From Caulobacter sp. FWC2 (GTDB lineage Bacteria; Pseudomonadota; Alphaproteobacteria; Caulobacterales; Caulobacteraceae): 64,000 bases of DNA. Positions 45,725 to 53,782 of the stretch are shown in pieces. The translations under genes and the position numbers were made by a program. Each line of letters opens with the position of its first letter. Position 1 is the stretch's first letter. The notes beneath the pieces were generated by a model, which saw only the letters and a list, made by a program, of their open reading frames with translations, did no database searches and had not been told where the DNA came from. The stretch lies in the NCBI RefSeq assembly GCF_002742625.1, contig NZ_PEBF01000001.1:3286001-3350000 (forward strand). Direction: 5' to 3'.

Positions 45725-45742
45725 TGTAGTAACGTACCTACA
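45725..45742. promoter_or_regulatory. Inverted repeat before the antitoxin gene
   Basis: TGTAG-TAACGTAC-CTACA, 7 of 9 base pairs symmetric, 35 bases before the antitoxin ATG. It is a probable binding site for the Phd-type antitoxin. Confidence 0.5.
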
Positions 45743-45776
45743 GACAGCCTTGTCATTTTCCGGCGGTGAGCAAGCC

Positions 45777-46028
45777 ATGAAGGTCCTGACGAGCCGCGAA
45801 TTCAACCAGGATGTCAGCCAGGCCAAGCGCGCGGCGCGACTCGAGCCGGTGTTCGTCACCGACCGCGGCCGGCCCACCCACGTGCTGATGAGTGTCGAGA
45901 CCTACCGCCGGCTGAGCGGCCAGACCGAGACCATCGTTGACCTCCTGGCCATGCCCGGCGTGGCGTCGATCGACCCGCCGCGCTCGACCGAGACCTGGAG
46001 CCGCTGGGAAGCGGAGGACGGCGGCTGA
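45777..46028 (+). CDS. Phd/YefM-family antitoxin
   Basis: An 83-residue antitoxin. The N-terminal DNA-binding half is MKVLTSREFNQDVSQAKRAARLEPVFVTDRGRPTHVLMSVETYRRL, the Phd/YefM fold; the acidic, aromatic C-terminal tail (STETWSRWEAEDGG) is the part expected to block the toxin. Its stop codon overlaps the toxin start (TGATG). It should repress its own promoter at the repeat 35 bases upstream. Confidence 0.9.
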   Translation: MKVLTSREFNQDVSQAKRAARLEPVFVTDRGRPTHVLMSVETYRRLSGQTETIVDLLAMPGVASIDPPRSTETWSRWEAEDGG

Positions 46029-46528
46029 TGCACCTGCTGGACACCGACCTCGTCTTCGAGCTGCGCAACGCCAAGGCGGGCGCGACCGATGCGGGCCTGG
46101 CCGCCTGGGCCGGCGCGGCGCCGCGCTCCAGCCTGTTCATCTCGGCCCTGACCCTGCTGGAACTGGAGACGGCGGCGGCCCGCGCCGAGCGCAGGGACAA
46201 GGTCCAGGGGCCTCGACTGCGCGAATGGCTGGACAGCCGCGTGCTTCCCGCCTTCGACGGCCGCGTGCTGGCGATCGACGCCGCCGTGGTCCGCCGCCGG
46301 ACCCATGTTCCGCTGACGGACGGTCGCGACGCCCTGCTGGCCGCCACCGCCCTGGAGCACGGCCTGACCCTGGCCACGCGCGACACGGCCACCTACGCCA
46401 AGGTCCCGCGCCTGAAGCTGTTCAATCCCTGGGGCTTCAAGCCCGAGGCGCTGGACGACGACGAGGACTGGGGCCAGGCCGCCAAGGCCGGCACGCAGTG
46501 GCTGCGCAACATCTTCGTCCGGGGCTGA
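46028..46528 (+). CDS. vapC: PIN-domain toxin (VapC/FitB type)
   Basis: A 166-residue PIN-domain ribonuclease. Acidic metal ligands are visible as LLDTDLVFEL near 3-12, the second Glu in SALTLLELETAAA near 38-50, and DGRDALLAATALEHGLTLATRD near 97-118. It likely cleaves tRNA or rRNA to stop growth when the antitoxin is lost. The C-terminal extension beyond the PIN core (residues 130-166, with an acidic run) is longer than in many VapC. It partners with the Phd-type antitoxin. Confidence 0.88.
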   Translation: MHLLDTDLVFELRNAKAGATDAGLAAWAGAAPRSSLFISALTLLELETAAARAERRDKVQGPRLREWLDSRVLPAFDGRVLAIDAAVVRRRTHVPLTDGRDALLAATALEHGLTLATRDTATYAKVPRLKLFNPWGFKPEALDDDEDWGQAAKAGTQWLRNIFVRG

Positions 46529-46532
46529 GGCC

Positions 46533-47252
46533 CTACTGAACGCCCGTCACGTCGCTGGCGGCGACCCGCACGGTCATCGTGAACGGCGCGAGCGGAGCAT
46601 CGACGCGCGGCGTCGGGGCCTGCGCTTCGGCCGCGACCAAGACCGGCGCGGGCTCGGCGGCGACCAGCGCCGGCGGCGGCGCGGGCTTGGCGGCGACGAA
46701 CACCAGGCGGTTCCCCTTGCAGGTCCCGGCGTTGTACAGCCCCTTCAGATAGCCGCGCCGCACGAAGCCGGCCTTGATGGCGTCGCGGACCATCTGGTCA
46801 TGGCGCTCGGCCCCGGTCAGGCGACGGACCCAGCCGCGCATCGGGATCACGTCTGTGATCGTGCTGGCCACCACGCCCAGGACCGGCCGCGTCATGCCGC
46901 CCTGCTCGTCTTTCTTGTCCTCGTCGCGGTCGTCATAGTCGTCGCCGAGAACCTCGTCGAACCGCGCGATCTCGGCCTTAAGCGGCCCGCAGCCGGGCGA
47001 CGGCGGGGCGTAGGGGTCGGTCTGGGCCTTCTTCAGCAGGTCGGGGATGTCCGAGCGCACCAGATTGATGTCGCGCAACGGCGCGGCGACGGCCGAGCCG
47101 AGGCTGTCGGTATTGGCCTCGGCGGAGGTCTGGGGAGCCTTCTGCCGCTTGCCTGCCAGAGCGGTGTCGGCGGCGCCCACACCCACGCAGAGCGCCAGCA
47201 AGGCGGCGCCGACCGTTCGGGTGGATATGAGGACTGGCGACGTCATGTCCAT
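46533..47252 (-). CDS. Exported protein of unknown function
   Basis: A 239-residue protein with a signal peptide (MTSPVLISTRTVGAALLALCVGVGAADTALA, from the second ATG at 47246). It has a central part with one CGPLKAEIARFDEVLG block and acidic DDYDDRDEDKKDEQ run (about 100-118), then RPVLGVVASTITDVIPMRGWVRRLTG and an Ala/Pro-rich end. I do not recognise a family. It may be a small periplasmic or outer-membrane-associated protein. It is convergent with the PIN toxin, with a 4-base gap. Confidence 0.65.
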   Translation of the reverse strand: MDMTSPVLISTRTVGAALLALCVGVGAADTALAGKRQKAPQTSAEANTDSLGSAVAAPLRDINLVRSDIPDLLKKAQTDPYAPPSPGCGPLKAEIARFDEVLGDDYDDRDEDKKDEQGGMTRPVLGVVASTITDVIPMRGWVRRLTGAERHDQMVRDAIKAGFVRRGYLKGLYNAGTCKGNRLVFVAAKPAPPPALVAAEPAPVLVAAEAQAPTPRVDAPLAPFTMTVRVAASDVTGVQ

Positions 47253-47417
47253 GAGCTCGCACGATTAAACCACGCCGCATCAACCCGGGAATCGGCCCGG
47301 CCGTTCCGCCAGGCGCGCGAACGTGAACGGCGGAGGTCCCAGCGCCGCCGCCCAGCGCCACATCGGGCGCCGGAAGCGGACCTATTCAGAGTCATCGATG
47401 GGTGGATGTCGGACATG

Positions 47418-47553
47418 CTCCCTCTCCCATAGGGAGAGGGCTGGGGTGAGGGGTTACAGCGCTCGACTGAGTGCCGGCACGCCGTCAAACCTCGTAACCC
47501 CTCACCCTCCCACCGCTGCGCGGCGGGCCCCTCCCTCTCCCTAAAGGAGAGGG
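47418..47553. repeat. Long palindromic intergenic repeat, copy 2
   Basis: Over 90 percent identical to the repeat at 4471-4604, including the outer CTCCCTCTCCC arms, GGGGTGAGGGGTTACAGCG, GTGCCGGCACGCCGTCAA and the closing CTCTCCCTAAAGGAGAG. It is within a gene-free stretch (47253-48322). Confidence 0.85.
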
Positions 47554-47656
47554 GCTCAAGATCGCCTAAGGGTCGGGAACAGAAATTGGATCCGTCGCTA
47601 AAAGCGGACATCCTGCCTATCGGGCGCGCGAACACCCGTCCGAGCGCGGGGTTTGA

Positions 47657-47841
47657 AACCCTCTCTCTTTGAGAGAGGCAGGGGCCCGCGCCGCAAGGCG
47701 TGGGAGGGTGAGTGGTTAGGCGAAGCCGGTGGCCGATGTGGGCAAGCCTCTGAATATCCTGAGTTTATTCGGCTAAAGGTGTAACCACTCACCCTCCCAT
47801 GCTGCGCATGGGCCCCTCCCTCTCTCAAAGAGAGAGGGTTG
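47657..47841. repeat. Long palindromic repeat, related form
   Basis: About 185 bp with outer arms AACCCTCTCTCTTTGAGAG and CTCTCAAAGAGAGAGGGTT and inner arms GGGAGGGTGAGTGGTTA and TAACCACTCACCCTCCC. It is built like the repeat at 47418-47553, but with a different centre and T/A-altered arm tips. Confidence 0.8.
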
Positions 47842-48322
47842 CTGTGGGGCACGAGCGTTCGCCCCTCCCCGTCCCCGGTCCCAAAACCTGCCGTATCCTC
47901 TATCCACCTCGAAGCACTGGGGAGGGCGCGCGGCCAGCTACCTTCGCGGCTTTGGGGGGCGGTCGAGCGGGCGTGCTCGTCGGCGCGGGGGAGACTCCGC
48001 AACTGCATCCTTCTGGCGGCGGTCGGCCCTGGAACACAGAAACGACGTGGGATGTGGACCGACGGCGCGACGGGGGAGTTGAAAGGCTCCTGTCCGGGAC
48101 CGGGCTTCGCGGCCCGGCCCGCCTGTCGGAGGCTTCAAGGGCGATCAGGCGCGAACAGCGTCGGCGCGCCACGCTTCCGGATAACGATCGCGCGGGGCGC
48201 TGAGCTTCGTCGAAACGGTATTTTCTCCATCTGCTCCGGGCGAGGCCCGGGCGCCCCGCTCCCCTCCCCACTCCCTCCGCCGCGCCGCGCCGGAGCGCAT
48301 CGACCTGCCTGGAGAAGAGCTC
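47842..48322. other. Unexplained gene-free stretch with stable hairpin
   Basis: I find no convincing gene here. Several open frames on both strands are Arg/Pro/Gly-rich without ribosome binding sites. A stable GC hairpin (about 48092-48118, CCGGGACCGGGC-TTCGC-GGCCCGGCCC) is visible. It may hold a non-coding RNA, a decayed gene or only regulatory DNA for the small gene at 48323. Confidence 0.4.
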
Positions 48323-48508
48323 ATGCCGCGCCGTCACAGCCCCATTCCGCCTGACACCGCCTGGCCGCCGGCCCGTAAGGCGCAGCTGCGGCGGAACGTC
48401 TGGAAGAAGATGCGGAAGTTCCGCGCCTCGGCCGAATACGCGCGGATGGTCGCCAAAGAAAAAGCCCCCGGCCTTTCGACCGGGGGCTCATCATCGTCCG
48501 AGGACTGA
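48323..48508 (+). CDS. Small basic protein, unknown function
   Basis: A 61-residue, strongly basic protein (PARKAQLRRNVWKKMRKFRASAEYARMVAKEK) with GGAGAAGAGCTC directly before the ATG, a good ribosome binding site. The last third overlaps the hairpin that ends kdgK on the other strand, so its C-terminus is shaped by a terminator. No family recognised. Confidence is limited because it is short. Confidence 0.4.
   Translation: MPRRHSPIPPDTAWPPARKAQLRRNVWKKMRKFRASAEYARMVAKEKAPGLSTGGSSSSED
48455..48488 (-). terminator. Intrinsic terminator after kdgK
   Basis: On the minus strand AGCCCCCGG-TCGAAAGG-CCGGGGGCT is followed by TTTTTCTTT, 25 bases after the kdgK stop codon. It overlaps the 3' end of the small gene on the + strand. 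Confidence 0.85.
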
Positions 48509-48512
48509 AGGC

Positions 48513-49619
48513 CTAGCGAATGACCCGCGCGCCCTTGCCCTTCATCACGGCCTCGACTTCCGCCTGGCGCACCATCGAGGTGTCGCCCGGGGTGGTCATG
48601 GCCAGGGCGCCGTGGGCCGCGCCGTACTCGACGGCGGCCTGGGGACCCTTGCCTTCCATGAAGCCGAAGGCCAGGCCCGAGGCGAAGCCGTCGCCGCCGC
48701 CGACGCGGTCATAGATCTCGAGGTTCTCGCGCATCATCGAGGCGTAGAACTCGCCGCCGGCGTACAGGATCGCCGACCAGTCGTTGACCGAGGCGGTCTT
48801 GGCGTTGCGCAGGGTGGTGGCGGCGACCTTGAAGTTCGGGAACTGCTTCACAGCGGTCTCGATCATCTTCTTGAAGTTGGCCGGGTCGATCGAGCTGATG
48901 TGCTCGTCCAGGCCCTCGACTTCAAAGCCCAGGCAGGCGGTGAAGTCTTCTTCGTTGCCGATCATCACGTCGACATACTGGGCGATGTGACGGTTGACCT
49001 TCTGCGCGCCTTCCTTGCCGCCCTGCGACTTCCACAGCGAGGCGCGGTAGTTCAGGTCGTAGGAGATGACGGTGCCGTACTTGCGGGCGACTTCCACGGC
49101 TTCGATCACGGCTTCGGCCGTGTTCGAGGCCAGGGCCGCGAAGATGCCGCCGGTGTGGAACCAGCGCACGCCTTCTTCGCCGAACAGCTTTTCCCAGTTC
49201 ACTTCACCGGGGCGGATCTGCGAGGCGGCCGAGTGACCCCGGTCCGAGCAGCCGAGGGCCGGACGAACGCCGAAGCCCTTTTCGGTGAAGTTCAGGCCGA
49301 CGCGGGTGTTGCGGCCCAGGCCGTCGAAGTCGCGCCAGATGACGTGCGAGGTGTCGACGCCGCCTTGCATCATCAGGTCCTCGACCAGCCAGCCCAGGTC
49401 GTTGACCGGCAGGGCCGTGACGGCGGTCGAGCGCTTGCCCCAGCACTTCTTGAAGGCGCGGGCGACGTTGTATTCGCCGCCGCCTTCCCAGACCTGGAAC
49501 TGGCGGGCGTTGCGAACCCGGCCGAAGCCCGGGTCGAAGCGCAGCATCACTTCACCGAAGGACGCGCAGTCCCACTTGGTTTCCGAAGCCGGGCGGATGT
49601 TGAGGATATTGTCGGTCAT
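48513..49619 (-). CDS. kdgK: 2-keto-3-deoxygluconate kinase (PfkB family)
   Basis: A 368-residue ribokinase-family sugar kinase. The start GEVMLRFDPGFGRVRNARQFQVWEGGGEYNVA carries the PfkB substrate loop. The catalytic block is DRVGGGDGFASGLAFGF near 313 (GGGD in place of the usual GAGD, catalytic Asp kept). It phosphorylates 2-keto-3-deoxy-D-gluconate to KDPG, the joint end of the galacturonate, glucuronate and pectin routes. It follows eda with the start codon immediately after the eda stop codon, so the two form one operon. Confidence 0.88.
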   Translation of the reverse strand: MTDNILNIRPASETKWDCASFGEVMLRFDPGFGRVRNARQFQVWEGGGEYNVARAFKKCWGKRSTAVTALPVNDLGWLVEDLMMQGGVDTSHVIWRDFDGLGRNTRVGLNFTEKGFGVRPALGCSDRGHSAASQIRPGEVNWEKLFGEEGVRWFHTGGIFAALASNTAEAVIEAVEVARKYGTVISYDLNYRASLWKSQGGKEGAQKVNRHIAQYVDVMIGNEEDFTACLGFEVEGLDEHISSIDPANFKKMIETAVKQFPNFKVAATTLRNAKTASVNDWSAILYAGGEFYASMMRENLEIYDRVGGGDGFASGLAFGFMEGKGPQAAVEYGAAHGALAMTTPGDTSMVRQAEVEAVMKGKGARVIR

Positions 49620-50297
49620 TTAGGCCTTCCCACGAACCTTCTTGATCAGGTCAACAGTCTCGCGGACCTTCTTGGTGATGCCCGCGTAGTCCTTGGCGTC
49701 CAGCAGCTCTTGCGTGATCAGCTTGGAGCCCATGCCGGCGGCGACGATGCCCGCGCCGAACCACTTCTTGACCGAGGCTTCGTCCGGATCGACGCCGCCC
49801 GTCGGCATGATGCGGGTCCAGGGCATCGGGCCCAGCACCGCCTTGACGAAGTCCGGGCCGCCGACCGACGAGCCGGGGAACACCTTGACGATCTCGCAGC
49901 CCAGTTCTTCGGCGTACGAGATTTCCGAGGCCGAACCGCAGCCCGGCGAATACGGGATCTTGCGGCGGTTGCAGACCTTGGCGACGTCGGCGTTGAGGAT
50001 CGGGCCGACGACGAACTTGGCGCCGTTGGCGATGTAGATGCCGGCGGTCGGGGCGTCGACGATCGAGCCCACGCCCATGATCACGCGCGGATCGGCCTCG
50101 TGGAAGTAACGGGTCACTTCGTAGAAGACGTGGCTGGCGAAGTCGCCGCGGTTGGTGAACTCGATGCAGGGCGCGCCGCCGTCGGCGCAGGCCTGGATCA
50201 CGGCCTTACAGACCTCGACGTCCGGGTGATAGAAAACCGGGATGACACCCTGGTCCATCAGGGCGGTCAGCACCGCCATACGGTCTTTTACCATCAT
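49620..50297 (-). CDS. eda: KDPG aldolase (2-dehydro-3-deoxyphosphogluconate aldolase)
   Basis: A 225-residue class I aldolase cleaving KDPG to pyruvate and glyceraldehyde-3-phosphate. The conserved Glu lies in APCIEFTNRG near 48, the Schiff-base Lys in CEIVKVFPGS near 138, and the phosphate loop in MPTGGVDPDEASVKKWFGAG near 160. The start is ATG 50297 with GGAAGGAG upstream. First gene of eda-kdgK, preceded by a leader of several hundred bases containing three ACCGGT-centred sites. Confidence 0.93.
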   Translation of the reverse strand: MMVKDRMAVLTALMDQGVIPVFYHPDVEVCKAVIQACADGGAPCIEFTNRGDFASHVFYEVTRYFHEADPRVIMGVGSIVDAPTAGIYIANGAKFVVGPILNADVAKVCNRRKIPYSPGCGSASEISYAEELGCEIVKVFPGSSVGGPDFVKAVLGPMPWTRIMPTGGVDPDEASVKKWFGAGIVAAGMGSKLITQELLDAKDYAGITKKVRETVDLIKKVRGKA

Positions 50298-50487
50298 AGA
50301 CTCCTTCCCGAAGGATCGATCTTGCGCGGAGGGCCTGTTGGGCCGCCGCGCGTGGAAGATTTCGCCGGAATTGGCTCAGGGCGATCCCTTAGACCGCGTT
50401 GCCGACGAGCGCCACACCGGGCTTGCCGCAACGTCAAACTAAGGGGTCGAGAGGGCGTATTGAGTGCGCGAGAATGGGAGCCAGTGG

Positions 50488-50501
50488 CTGAACCGGTTTC
50501 C
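50488..50501. promoter_or_regulatory. Weak ACCGGT-centred site in the eda leader
   Basis: CTGAACCGGTTTCC. The right half GGTTTCC equals that of the site at 34810, but the left half matches only 3-4 of 7. It lies 190 bases before the eda start. Confidence 0.3.
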
Positions 50502-50677
50502 GCTAAATCTCTGGTCTCGTTTCCATCCCCGAACGTTTTTCCTTCGGCCGCCTCGCCCCGCTCCAGACGCAAAAGTGAGGGCGCCGGTATGACCCGACGC
50601 CCCGGAAGTTTGCGCAGGAGCGAGCTCAAAGAGCCGCGAACGAAACGGACCGACCACGACGCCGAACCGAAACGTCT

Positions 50678-50691
50678 TGACACCGGTGTCA
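50678..50691. promoter_or_regulatory. LacI-type operator 1 upstream of eda-kdgK
   Basis: TGACACCGGTGTCA, a perfect 14-bp palindrome, the best copy of the motif in the window. It lies 381 bases upstream of eda, the nearest gene reading away from it. Confidence 0.7.
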
Positions 50692-50704
50692 CGGAAAACC
50701 GGAA

Positions 50705-50721
50705 AAGTGGCCAGGCCACTT
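50705..50721. promoter_or_regulatory. 17-bp perfect palindrome between the two operators
   Basis: AAGTGGCC-A-GGCCACTT, perfect, centred midway between the operators at 50678 and 50722. It may bind a different regulator or help a DNA bend or loop. Confidence 0.45.
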
Positions 50722-50735
50722 CGCCACCGGTGTCA
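50722..50735. promoter_or_regulatory. LacI-type operator 2 upstream of eda-kdgK
   Basis: CGCCACCGGTGTCA: right half GGTGTCA perfect, left half 5 of 7. The centre lies 44 bases from the operator at 50678. Confidence 0.55.
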
Positions 50736-50808
50736 TGAGGAGATAACCAGAAACCGCCAGGGAGCGCAAGCGCCGTTGGGAGGGGAAATCGCGAGCGCTA
50801 ACCGTTTG

Positions 50809-50842
50809 AAAAAATGCGGCTTCGCGGCTTGGAAGAGCCGCG
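50809..50842 (-). terminator. Probable terminator after ppc
   Basis: On the minus strand CGCGGCT-CTTCCA-AGCCGCG and a second GAAGCCGC are followed by ATTTTTTC. It starts 28 bases after the ppc stop codon. Confidence 0.55.
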
Positions 50843-50869
50843 CTCCCCCAAGCCCTTGCCCGGCAAGGA

Positions 50870-53599
50870 TCAGCCCGTATTCCGCAAGCCCGCCGCGATG
50901 CCGGCCACGGTCAGCTGGATGGCCAGGCGCAGCTCCTCGTCGGCCTCCCCTGCCCGGCGGCGCGACAGCAGTTCCAGCTGCAGGTGGTTCAGCGGGTCCA
51001 CCGAACGGCTGGCCAGGGTCACCGACTCGGCTAGGTCCGGCTGGTTGTCGAGCAGGCTCGAACCGCCCCGGATCTCCAGGGCGATGCGCGAGGCCGCGTC
51101 GTGTTCGCGCTGGATGGTCGCGAAGATGCGCTCGGCATTGGCCTTGTCCGGCGACAGGGCCGTGTACCGGGCCGCGATGCCCATGTGGCTCTGGGCCAGG
51201 GCCAGCTCCATGTTCGACAGCAGCGAGGCGAAGAAGTCGAAATTGCCGGCCAGGTCGCGCAGTTGCTCGACCGACAGGTTGGCCCGCTCGACGCCCGAGG
51301 CGAAACCGTACCAGCCCGGCAGCATGAATCGGGCCTGCGACCAGGAAAACACCCACGGGATGGCCCGCAGGTCCTCGATCTTGCGGCTGGCGGTGCGGCT
51401 GGCCGGACGGCTGCCGATGTTGAGGCCCACGATCTCGCTGATCGGCGTGACCGACCAGAAGAAGTCCTCGAACGCCGGATCGTCGTACACCAGGGCGCGG
51501 AAGCCGTGGAACGACGCCTCGGCCAGGGCGGTCATGGCCGCCTCGACCTTGGGATCGGGCTTTTGGACCGGGCGCTCGCTGGACATCAGCACGGCGGCGG
51601 CCAGGCCGTCGAGGTTGCGGCGGGCGGTGGGCTGGTCGCCGAAGCGGCGGGCGATCATCTCGCCCTGCTCGGTCATGCGGATGCGGCCCTGCACGGTGCC
51701 GGCCGGCTGGGCCAGCACGGCCTCGGCGGCGGGACCACCGCCCCGCCCGACGCTGCCGCCGCGACCGTGGAACAGCTGCAGGCCGACGCCCATCCGGTCG
51801 GCCTCGAACGCCAGGGCCGAGGCGCCGCGCGCCACACCCCGGCGGCTGGCGACGTACCCGCCGTCCTTGTTGCTGTCGGAGTAGCCGAGCATGATTTCCT
51901 GCACCGGCCGGTCGCCCAGGATGGTCCGCGACAGCGGCAGTTCCAGCCACTGGCGCAGCACGGCGGGGCCATTCTCCAGGTCGCCGATGGTCTCGAACAG
52001 CGGTGCAACCTTGACCGAAGCGCGCGGCGCCGCCCCGCCCCAGACCATCCCGACCTGCTTGAGCAGGACCAGCGGCTCGAGGATGTCCGACAGGGTCGCG
52101 GCCTTCGAGATGATGTACGCCCCGATGCAGCCATGGCCGTAGTCGCGAACCGCCTGGGCGGCGGCGCTCATCGTGGCCAGCTCCTTGGTCGTCTCCTCGC
52201 TATAGGCGGTGAACGGCGAGACCAGGGGGCGCTGGTGCGACAGCTCCTCGATCAGGACCTTGCAGCGGGCCTCCTCGTCGAGCTTGAGGTAGGAGACGCC
52301 CGTACCGGCCCGTTGGAACAGCTCGTCGACGGTCCGTTCGTGGACGTCGGCGTTCTGGCGCAGATCGAGGCTCATCAGGTGGAAGCCGCAGGCCTTGGCC
52401 ACCTCAACCAGGGTGCGCAGGGTCGAGCCGACCAGACGCTCGCCGCCGTTGCGCTCCAGGCTGTCGATGATGACGGTCAGGTCGGCGACGAAAGCATCCG
52501 GATGACCATAGGCCTCGACCTCGGTGGCGCCGGTGGCGTAGGCGACCGGCGCGCCGGTCAGCTTCTGCGACACGGCGGTCAGGCGGTCGAAGACCAGCTC
52601 CAGCGCCAGGCGATAGGGCTCGTCAAGACGATGGATCGACGGATCACGGGTCTGGGCGGCCAGGGCCAGCAGCTCGTTCGAGACCGGCGTATAGGCGGTC
52701 GAGACGGCGAGATTGGACCACAGCTTGCGCACCTCACCGGCGTACCAGTCGAGGATCACCCGGGACTGGCTGGCGAAGGCCAGCTTCAGGGTCTCGCCAT
52801 TGACGCCGGGGTGGCCGTCGCGGTCGCCGCCCAGCCAAGAGCCCATCTTCAGCAGCGGCGCGAGGTGACCGTGCGAGCCGATCTTGGCCGTCCAGTCGCC
52901 ATACAGGTCGATGATCGCCGGCAGGATCGAGGTGCGGACGATCGACAGGGCGTTGCGGATCTCGTCCTTCACGGTGATGCGCTCGGGACGGTACAGGCGG
53001 GTGCGCCACATCAGGGCGATCTCGCGGAACAGGCCCTCGCGGATCTCGGCGTCCAGGTCCGGCGGCAGGTGGTGGCGGCGCAGCGCCATCAGGCGCGAGA
53101 TCTCGGTCTCGCGGTCGACCATGCTGCGGCGACGGACCTCCGTCGGGTGGGCGGTGAGAACCGGCACCACGTTCATGGCGGCGAAGACCTTGGCCAGCTC
53201 CGCGTCGGTCTTGCCGTGGGCCTTCAGCACCTTGACGGCGTCGATCAGGGTGCGCGGACGCTCGTCGCCCGGCTGGGCGTCGGCCTCGGCGTGGCGGCGG
53301 CGGCCGGCGACGTCCTCGCCGATATTGGCCAGCAGCGAGTGGCTGGCGAAGGCGCGGGCCAGAAACACGGCCTGGTCGTTGCTGAGGTCGGCGAACAGGT
53401 GGTCGAGGACCGGCGAGTCGCCGGTCTCCTCGTCCTCGCGAGAGGCGGCCTTGCGGGCCTTGGCCACCAGGGCGGCGGCCTCCTCGCCCTCAAGGTAGGT
53501 GATCGCCTCGCTCAGGAGGTCGCTCAGCAGGTTGGCGTTCTGGCGGACGTGACGGCTGGTGGGACGGTCGACATCGATCGACAGGGCCGGATTGCGCAT
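50870..53599 (-). CDS. ppc: Phosphoenolpyruvate carboxylase
   Basis: A 909-residue enzyme adding bicarbonate to PEP to give oxaloacetate, refilling the TCA cycle. Conserved blocks are VLTAHPTEVRRR near 148 with the catalytic His, GSWLGGDRDGHPGVN near 240, MLGYSDSNKDGGY near 560, and the mobile loop FHGRGGSVGRGGGP near 600. The C-terminus is conserved through AIQLTVAGIAAGLRNTG. Length is typical. The start has a GGAG ribosome binding site. It splits the uronate genes but has no operator of that type before it. Confidence 0.96.
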   Translation of the reverse strand: MRNPALSIDVDRPTSRHVRQNANLLSDLLSEAITYLEGEEAAALVAKARKAASREDEETGDSPVLDHLFADLSNDQAVFLARAFASHSLLANIGEDVAGRRRHAEADAQPGDERPRTLIDAVKVLKAHGKTDAELAKVFAAMNVVPVLTAHPTEVRRRSMVDRETEISRLMALRRHHLPPDLDAEIREGLFREIALMWRTRLYRPERITVKDEIRNALSIVRTSILPAIIDLYGDWTAKIGSHGHLAPLLKMGSWLGGDRDGHPGVNGETLKLAFASQSRVILDWYAGEVRKLWSNLAVSTAYTPVSNELLALAAQTRDPSIHRLDEPYRLALELVFDRLTAVSQKLTGAPVAYATGATEVEAYGHPDAFVADLTVIIDSLERNGGERLVGSTLRTLVEVAKACGFHLMSLDLRQNADVHERTVDELFQRAGTGVSYLKLDEEARCKVLIEELSHQRPLVSPFTAYSEETTKELATMSAAAQAVRDYGHGCIGAYIISKAATLSDILEPLVLLKQVGMVWGGAAPRASVKVAPLFETIGDLENGPAVLRQWLELPLSRTILGDRPVQEIMLGYSDSNKDGGYVASRRGVARGASALAFEADRMGVGLQLFHGRGGSVGRGGGPAAEAVLAQPAGTVQGRIRMTEQGEMIARRFGDQPTARRNLDGLAAAVLMSSERPVQKPDPKVEAAMTALAEASFHGFRALVYDDPAFEDFFWSVTPISEIVGLNIGSRPASRTASRKIEDLRAIPWVFSWSQARFMLPGWYGFASGVERANLSVEQLRDLAGNFDFFASLLSNMELALAQSHMGIAARYTALSPDKANAERIFATIQREHDAASRIALEIRGGSSLLDNQPDLAESVTLASRSVDPLNHLQLELLSRRRAGEADEELRLAIQLTVAGIAAGLRNTG

Positions 53600-53715
53600 G
53601 CACGAACTCCAGGAGCGGCCGGGGCCGTTCGGGACGGAAAGGGATCACGAGAAAGCGTCGGCGACGCAGGATCGATCCCGGCCGCTAACGCTGCGGCGCC
53701 CTCTAGCGCGCTTCA

Positions 53716-53737
53716 CCGGGCGGGAAAACCCGCCCGG
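53716..53737. terminator. Strong hairpin between kduD and ppc
   Basis: CCGGGCGGG-AAAA-CCCGCCCGG, a perfect 9-bp stem, 46 bases after the kduD stop codon. No T-run follows in either direction, so it may be a processing or partial termination site. Confidence 0.4.
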
Positions 53738-53782
53738 CACGATGGTTGCGCTACCATCGCATTTTTGCGTGGATTTGTTTCG

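Larger units (their letters stand above)
50298..50869 (-). promoter_or_regulatory. 572-bp regulatory region between ppc and eda
   Basis: This holds the ppc terminator (50809-50842), two strong and one weak ACCGGT sites, and a 17-bp palindrome, but no credible gene. If the promoter lies at the operators, the eda-kdgK mRNA would carry a leader of roughly 350-400 bases. A 141-codon Arg/Ser-rich open frame through the leader ends on the eda start codon, but its composition is not that of a protein. Confidence 0.5.

Noticed and set aside
47657..47841. CRISPR array
   Set aside because: The repeats are single long palindromes, not short regularly spaced direct repeats with unique spacers, and no cas genes are present.
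47799..48354. Several open frames of 130-170 codons in the repeat-rich gap
   Set aside because: They begin in repeats, lack ribosome binding sites and overlap each other in different frames.
50294..50719. A 141-codon minus-strand frame that ends on the eda start codon
   Set aside because: It looks coupled to eda, but its start is inside the palindrome/operator cluster and the product is Arg/Ser/Pro-rich with no family features.
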